64,000 bases of DNA from Lachnospiraceae bacterium (GTDB taxonomy: Bacteria; Bacillota; Clostridia; Lachnospirales; Lachnospiraceae): NCBI GenBank assembly GCA_017399685.1, contig JAFQBM010000021.1, positions 1 to 64,000 on the forward strand, given 5' to 3'. The notes beneath the pieces are model-generated. The model did no database searches. It saw only the letters and a program-made list of their open reading frames with translations, and had not been told where the DNA came from. The translations under genes were made by a program, and so were the position numbers. Below are positions 60,799-64,000 of this stretch, in pieces. Every line of letters begins with the position of its first letter. The first letter of the stretch is position 1.

Positions 60799-61623
60799 AT
60801 GGAGAAAGAAAATAAAAATTATTTAAAATATCCATGCCTGCTTGTGCATGGAATGGGATTTCGGGATAATAAAGTGGTAAATTATTGGGGAAGAATTCCA
60901 CGGGTATTGGAAAAGTGTGGTTGTAGAATCTATTACGGAAATCAAGACAGCAATGCTTCCATAGAAGATAATGGGGGACATTTAAAAAACAGAATAGAGC
61001 AGATTGTGAAGGAAACGGGCTGTGAAAAAATCAATGTAATTGCACATTCAAAAGGCGGACTGGATATGAGATATGCCATATCTTCCCTTGGGGCAGGCAG
61101 GTATGTAGCATCCTTAACAACCATCAGCACACCGCACCATGGTTCTAAAACCGTGGATTTACTTTTAAAAATGCCGGATATCTTAGTTCGGATTGCGGCG
61201 AAATGTACTGATATCTGGGTGAGGATTTTGGGAGATAAAACTCCAGACACGTATCGTATTTTTCAATCTTTTACCACTAAGAATGCGGAAAAGTTTAATG
61301 AAAATAATCCCGATGATGAGAATGTGTATTACCAAAGTTATGCCTTTGTAATGAAACACCCTACCAGCGATATTTTTTATTGGTTTACGAATCTTGTGGT
61401 TTCCATGGTAGAAGGAGAAAATGATGGATTTCTTACTCCGGAAGCTGTAAAGTGGGGAGAATTTCAGGGCATTCAAAGAGGGAACACAAGACGGGGGATT
61501 TCCCATAGCGATGAAGTGGATTTAAGAAGATTTCGTTTAACCAAAAAACAGGGACAGGGAATTTCAGATATCACTGACTTTTATAAAGATGTGGTGGGAA
61601 AGTTAAAGGAGCGAGGATTATAA
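60799..61623 (+). CDS. Alpha/beta-hydrolase, triacylglycerol-lipase-like
   Basis: The protein has 274 residues from the ATG at 60799, after GGAGGGAG; the ATG at 60787 is too early. PCLLVHGMGFRDN holds the oxyanion His-Gly, NVIAHSKGGLDMRYAISSL the nucleophile elbow (S in H-S-K-G-G), and TTISTPHHGSKTVDLLL is the lipase strand. Acidic and His members are probably in ENDGFLTPEAVKWG and ISHSDEVD. No signal peptide, so cytosolic. Likely a lipase or esterase of the LipA/PHA type. Confidence 0.8.
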   Translation: MEKENKNYLKYPCLLVHGMGFRDNKVVNYWGRIPRVLEKCGCRIYYGNQDSNASIEDNGGHLKNRIEQIVKETGCEKINVIAHSKGGLDMRYAISSLGAGRYVASLTTISTPHHGSKTVDLLLKMPDILVRIAAKCTDIWVRILGDKTPDTYRIFQSFTTKNAEKFNENNPDDENVYYQSYAFVMKHPTSDIFYWFTNLVVSMVEGENDGFLTPEAVKWGEFQGIQRGNTRRGISHSDEVDLRRFRLTKKQGQGISDITDFYKDVVGKLKERGL

Positions 61624-61629
61624 AATCAC

Positions 61630-61658
61630 TTGAAACAAACGAAACAGTGTGTTACACT
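61630..61658 (+). promoter_or_regulatory. Promoter of the antitoxin RNA
   Basis: TTGAAA (61630-61635), a 17-bp spacer and TACACT (61653-61658), with the TGT of an extended -10 directly before it. No coding frame follows, so it should drive a non-coding RNA starting near 61665. Confidence 0.75.
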
Positions 61659-61664
61659 AGAATC

Positions 61665-61765
61665 ATAAAAAAGGAACAACCGCCCACAAGGTGGGTTGAC
61701 CCATTGTTGAGATAGAAAAATCCACCCCGTCGCCGGTCAAAGTTCAGGGGTGGTTTTTCTATGTA
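61665..61765 (+). ncRNA. Antitoxin RNA candidate of a type I toxin-antitoxin locus
   Basis: The ~100-nt transcript has a CCCAC/GTGGG hairpin (61683-61695) and ends at a strong stem: AGAAAAATCCACCCC (61714-61728) with GGGGTGGTTTTTCT (61747-61760), a bidirectional terminator. The small hydrophobic toxin gene on the opposite strand ends at 61769, so its mRNA 3' end would pair with this RNA. The arrangement matches Bacillota type I loci with convergent antisense RNA. Confidence 0.7.
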
Positions 61766-61768
61766 AAA

Positions 61769-61837
61769 TTACTCACAAAACGTAAAAACGAATGTAAGTA
61801 ACGCTAAGATGAATATACCAAAAGTTAGTAAATCCAT
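61769..61837 (-). CDS. Hydrophobic small peptide, probable type I toxin
   Basis: The gene is 22 codons, too short for usual ORF searches: MDLLT, then FGIFILALLTFVFTF, then CE. This is a single membrane segment with a charged tail, like holin-type toxins of the TxpA/Fst class. The start codon has a weak ribosome-binding region upstream (CCTAAG), as is often found in tightly controlled toxins. Convergent antisense RNA and shared terminator support the call. Confidence 0.65.
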   Translation of the reverse strand: MDLLTFGIFILALLTFVFTFCE

Positions 61838-61884
61838 GAAATCAAACTTAGGACTGGTTTTGGATAACAGAAAGGAAAAAAGAT

Positions 61885-62406
61885 ATGAAAAGGGTAAACG
61901 TAAACTTTATATTAGCGATGGCAGTAGTAGTGGTGCTTTTCATGACTTCACTTTCTGTTTGGAATACGGTTCGAAAAGCAGATAAGGAACTGGAACAAAT
62001 TGAAAACAGTATAGAAGAAAAACACCAGGAAGGTGAAATTGGTGATGTAGAAGGCCACGGAATGATACTGGAAAGTTTTGCATATTTAATTGGAGGCATG
62101 GGGGTAATTCTCATTAAGACCATATTGATGATTATGGTGGGATATGCACTACTTCTTTTTGTGGTTGCATTAACAGCCAGATTGGTATATAAAGATTTCG
62201 GAGGAAGGCTGCTTGCGTACCGGATGATTATGGGGATTGAATACGCATTGCAGGCAATCCTGGAAGTGGTTCTTATTATTTCCATCACTCGACTTCCAAC
62301 CATAAGCAATGTTCTTGTAGCAGTATTATTAGGGGCAGAGATTATCTATAGTGCCAGAAATACATATACGCCACGAATTTGCATGACGGAAAATGATAAA
62401 AATTAA
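61885..62406 (+). CDS. Membrane protein of unknown function
   Basis: The protein has 173 residues with AGAAAGGAAAAAAG upstream. One N-terminal helix (FILAMAVVVVLFMTSLSVW) is followed by an acidic coil (KADKELEQIENSIEEKHQEGE) and three further hydrophobic segments. No known family. A 154-bp gap with a short AT-rich tract separates it from the MerR-type gene. Confidence 0.6.
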   Translation: MKRVNVNFILAMAVVVVLFMTSLSVWNTVRKADKELEQIENSIEEKHQEGEIGDVEGHGMILESFAYLIGGMGVILIKTILMIMVGYALLLFVVALTARLVYKDFGGRLLAYRMIMGIEYALQAILEVVLIISITRLPTISNVLVAVLLGAEIIYSARNTYTPRICMTENDKN

Positions 62407-62560
62407 AAAATATCTTGACCTTCCCCTTAGGTTATAGTGTATTTTCAGCATAAATGATGCAGAAAAATTATAATAAATCAAGATGATTCACGATTTGAAT
62501 CATTGTGGCGAAACATCATTTAAGCGACTTTAAAATTTACATAAAAAGAAAGGGAAGAGT

Positions 62561-63892
62561 ATGACAATTAAAGACGTAGAAAAGCTGACAGGATTAACAC
62601 CCAAAACGATTCGTTATTACGAGTCGAAGGATTTAATTACAGTGGAGCGGAATGAGGATAATTCTTATCGCAGTTACAGTGAAAATGAGGTAAATCGTTT
62701 AAAATGGATTAAATTATTCCGCTATCTGGATTTTAGTATTGAAGAAATCCGTCAGCTTCTAGACAAAGAAGAAGATGAAATTAAGGAAGCACTTCGGGAC
62801 AAGGCAGAATCCTTTTCGAACCAGAAAGAGGTCTGCGAAAATAAGCGGGGGATGTGTTTATCATTAGCAAAGGAATATAAAGAGGCACCACAGTTAATTG
62901 AAGAATACAATGAAGCGATTGAATTTTTGGAAGGTGATGAGCTGGCAGAGGTGATGGAAGAGTTAAAGGATTTTGGTTGTCCCAACCTTTCCTATACCAT
63001 CCTGTTGTCTTTTATTTATTTAGCACCGGTTTTCTGGCTGTTTTATAATATTCAGAGGGGTATTTCTGGTGCTTTGACATTAAATGCTGTTTTTGCAGTG
63101 GCAGGAACTGCATTGCTTACCTTTAACTGGATTCGTTATGTAACTCAGTATCGTCGGCATAGAAATCGTGTAAAAAAACAAAATAAGCAATGGGCATGGA
63201 TGACACCGGTTCTTATCATTACCTGTATTGTTGGAATTGCGGCAGTGGTAGGAGTTATGAGATTATTGGAAAAACTGACGGCACCAGAGAATTATTTGTT
63301 TTTTGAGTATCATCCGGTGGCAGGAATAGTTCTGATTTGGCTGGTTATGATTCCGGTAATTTTAATTTGTTTGTTGTTGGCTACCAAAATCAGTGGAAAA
63401 GACAAGAAACAGATGGAAAAAATGAATGATATGGTATATATCTGGAATCATCTTGGAAAGTGGCGGGGCATTGTGATTGTTCTTTGGGTAGTAGGAAGTT
63501 ATTGCTGTGTTACGAATGTAAACTTTGTAACAGAAGATTCCATTATCTGTTGTACGCCGCTCTGTCCAAAGGGCATAGTTTACGAATACTCGGACATAGA
63601 GTACATTTCTACGGGATTTGGAGACAAAAATTTTGCCATTGCAGAGTATAAGAGGAAAGGTGAGTTTTTTTATCAGATTACATTAGATGGCAGAACCATT
63701 ACCTTTCATGTTCCTAGTGCTAATGAAGATATTGAAAGATATCAGGAAGACTCTTATTTAGAACTTGAGGAATTTGACCAGGCATTGATGAAACTGGGCA
63801 TCCCTAAAAATGCAAGTGAAAAAGGATATGAAAACTGTGATTTTGACCAGGAGTTCGTAGACCGATTCCTACGAATTATAAATTCAAAATAA
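62561..63892 (+). CDS. MerR-family regulator with C-terminal membrane domain
   Basis: The protein has 443 residues; GGGAAGAG lies before the ATG. The MerR DNA-binding domain is DVEKLTGLTPKTIRYYESKDLITVERNEDNSYRSYSENEVNRLKWIKLFRYLDFSIEEIRQLL (residues 4-68 or so), followed by a coiled dimer helix. From about residue 140, four hydrophobic segments (for example YTILLSFIYLAPVFWLFY, VIVLWVVGSYCCV) alternate with charged loops, and a ~110-residue beta domain ends the protein. A membrane-bound MerR protein would link an envelope or ligand signal to DNA binding. The last ~100 bp of the window holds nothing I recognise. Confidence 0.8.
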   Translation: MTIKDVEKLTGLTPKTIRYYESKDLITVERNEDNSYRSYSENEVNRLKWIKLFRYLDFSIEEIRQLLDKEEDEIKEALRDKAESFSNQKEVCENKRGMCLSLAKEYKEAPQLIEEYNEAIEFLEGDELAEVMEELKDFGCPNLSYTILLSFIYLAPVFWLFYNIQRGISGALTLNAVFAVAGTALLTFNWIRYVTQYRRHRNRVKKQNKQWAWMTPVLIITCIVGIAAVVGVMRLLEKLTAPENYLFFEYHPVAGIVLIWLVMIPVILICLLLATKISGKDKKQMEKMNDMVYIWNHLGKWRGIVIVLWVVGSYCCVTNVNFVTEDSIICCTPLCPKGIVYEYSDIEYISTGFGDKNFAIAEYKRKGEFFYQITLDGRTITFHVPSANEDIERYQEDSYLELEEFDQALMKLGIPKNASEKGYENCDFDQEFVDRFLRIINSK

Positions 63893-64000
63893 TCAAAGAT
63901 AAGCACAAAAATGCGGTGAATTAGATAATATGAAAATTCCTTATAAATGTAAAAAAGCTTTTTGATTTTGTGTTGTAGCAAGATTTTATAATCTGAACTA

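Overview
The window looks like a low-GC Clostridia chromosome, most likely Lachnospiraceae. The housekeeping gene order (murF; nifS-nifU-mnmA-rrf2; cysK-trxB; rarA-DUF6145-coaX-dusB-yerC; rplM-rpsI) and small families such as DUF3877 and DUF6145 fit that family, but I cannot name a genus. I saw no rRNA gene, tRNA gene or CRISPR array.

Region 1 (1-8.7 kb) is an accessory toxin and mobile-element zone. It opens with the C-terminal end of a polymorphic toxin (HINT plus ParB-like tip) and its likely immunity gene. An orphan toxin tip with a second likely immunity gene lies near 7 kb. Each pair is followed by a minus-strand copy of the same small helical protein. Between the pairs sit a small element with an HUH replication initiator, a resolvase-like protein and a minimal tyrosine recombinase, and then an IS110-family element whose leader may encode a bridge RNA.

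Region 2 (8.7-38.4 kb) is mainly core chromosome: an FAD/Rieske oxidoreductase, a CYTH protein, a DJ-1-like protein, a lipoteichoic-acid-synthase-like enzyme, MurF, an amidase with a 14-residue repeat tract, a Sel1-repeat membrane protein, a polar amino-acid ABC transporter, an NSS transporter, the Fe-S cluster operon, an HD-GYP phosphodiesterase, CysK/TrxB, RarA, CoaX, DusB, YerC, L13 and S9. Two copies of an intergenic structured repeat (near 15.1 and 28.9 kb) keep the same stems through compensatory base changes.

Region 3 (38.4-49.0 kb) is a defence island at the 3' end of rpsI, with a 12-bp direct repeat at both candidate ends. Behind integrase, transposase and mobilisation-gene remnants it carries an Eco57I-like restriction-modification pair with an HTH gene, a DUF4393 (Abi-alpha) protein, and a retron. 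The retron consists of a phosphoribosyltransferase-like protein, a small winged-helix-like protein, an ncRNA with clear a1/a2 arms, and a reverse transcriptase. Imperfect direct repeats made of a gene and its decayed copy bracket it.

Region 4 (49-64 kb) is accessory to core. It has a nucleoside phosphorylase / ANT(6)-like / truncated PurM-like cluster, a 1,671-bp IS with 8-bp target duplications inside a CD3324-family gene, an ITPase-like protein, lipoproteins, an ECF sigma/anti-sigma pair, a GNAT enzyme, a lipase-like protein, a probable type I toxin-antitoxin (22-residue hydrophobic peptide against a convergent antisense RNA), and a MerR-type regulator with a membrane domain.
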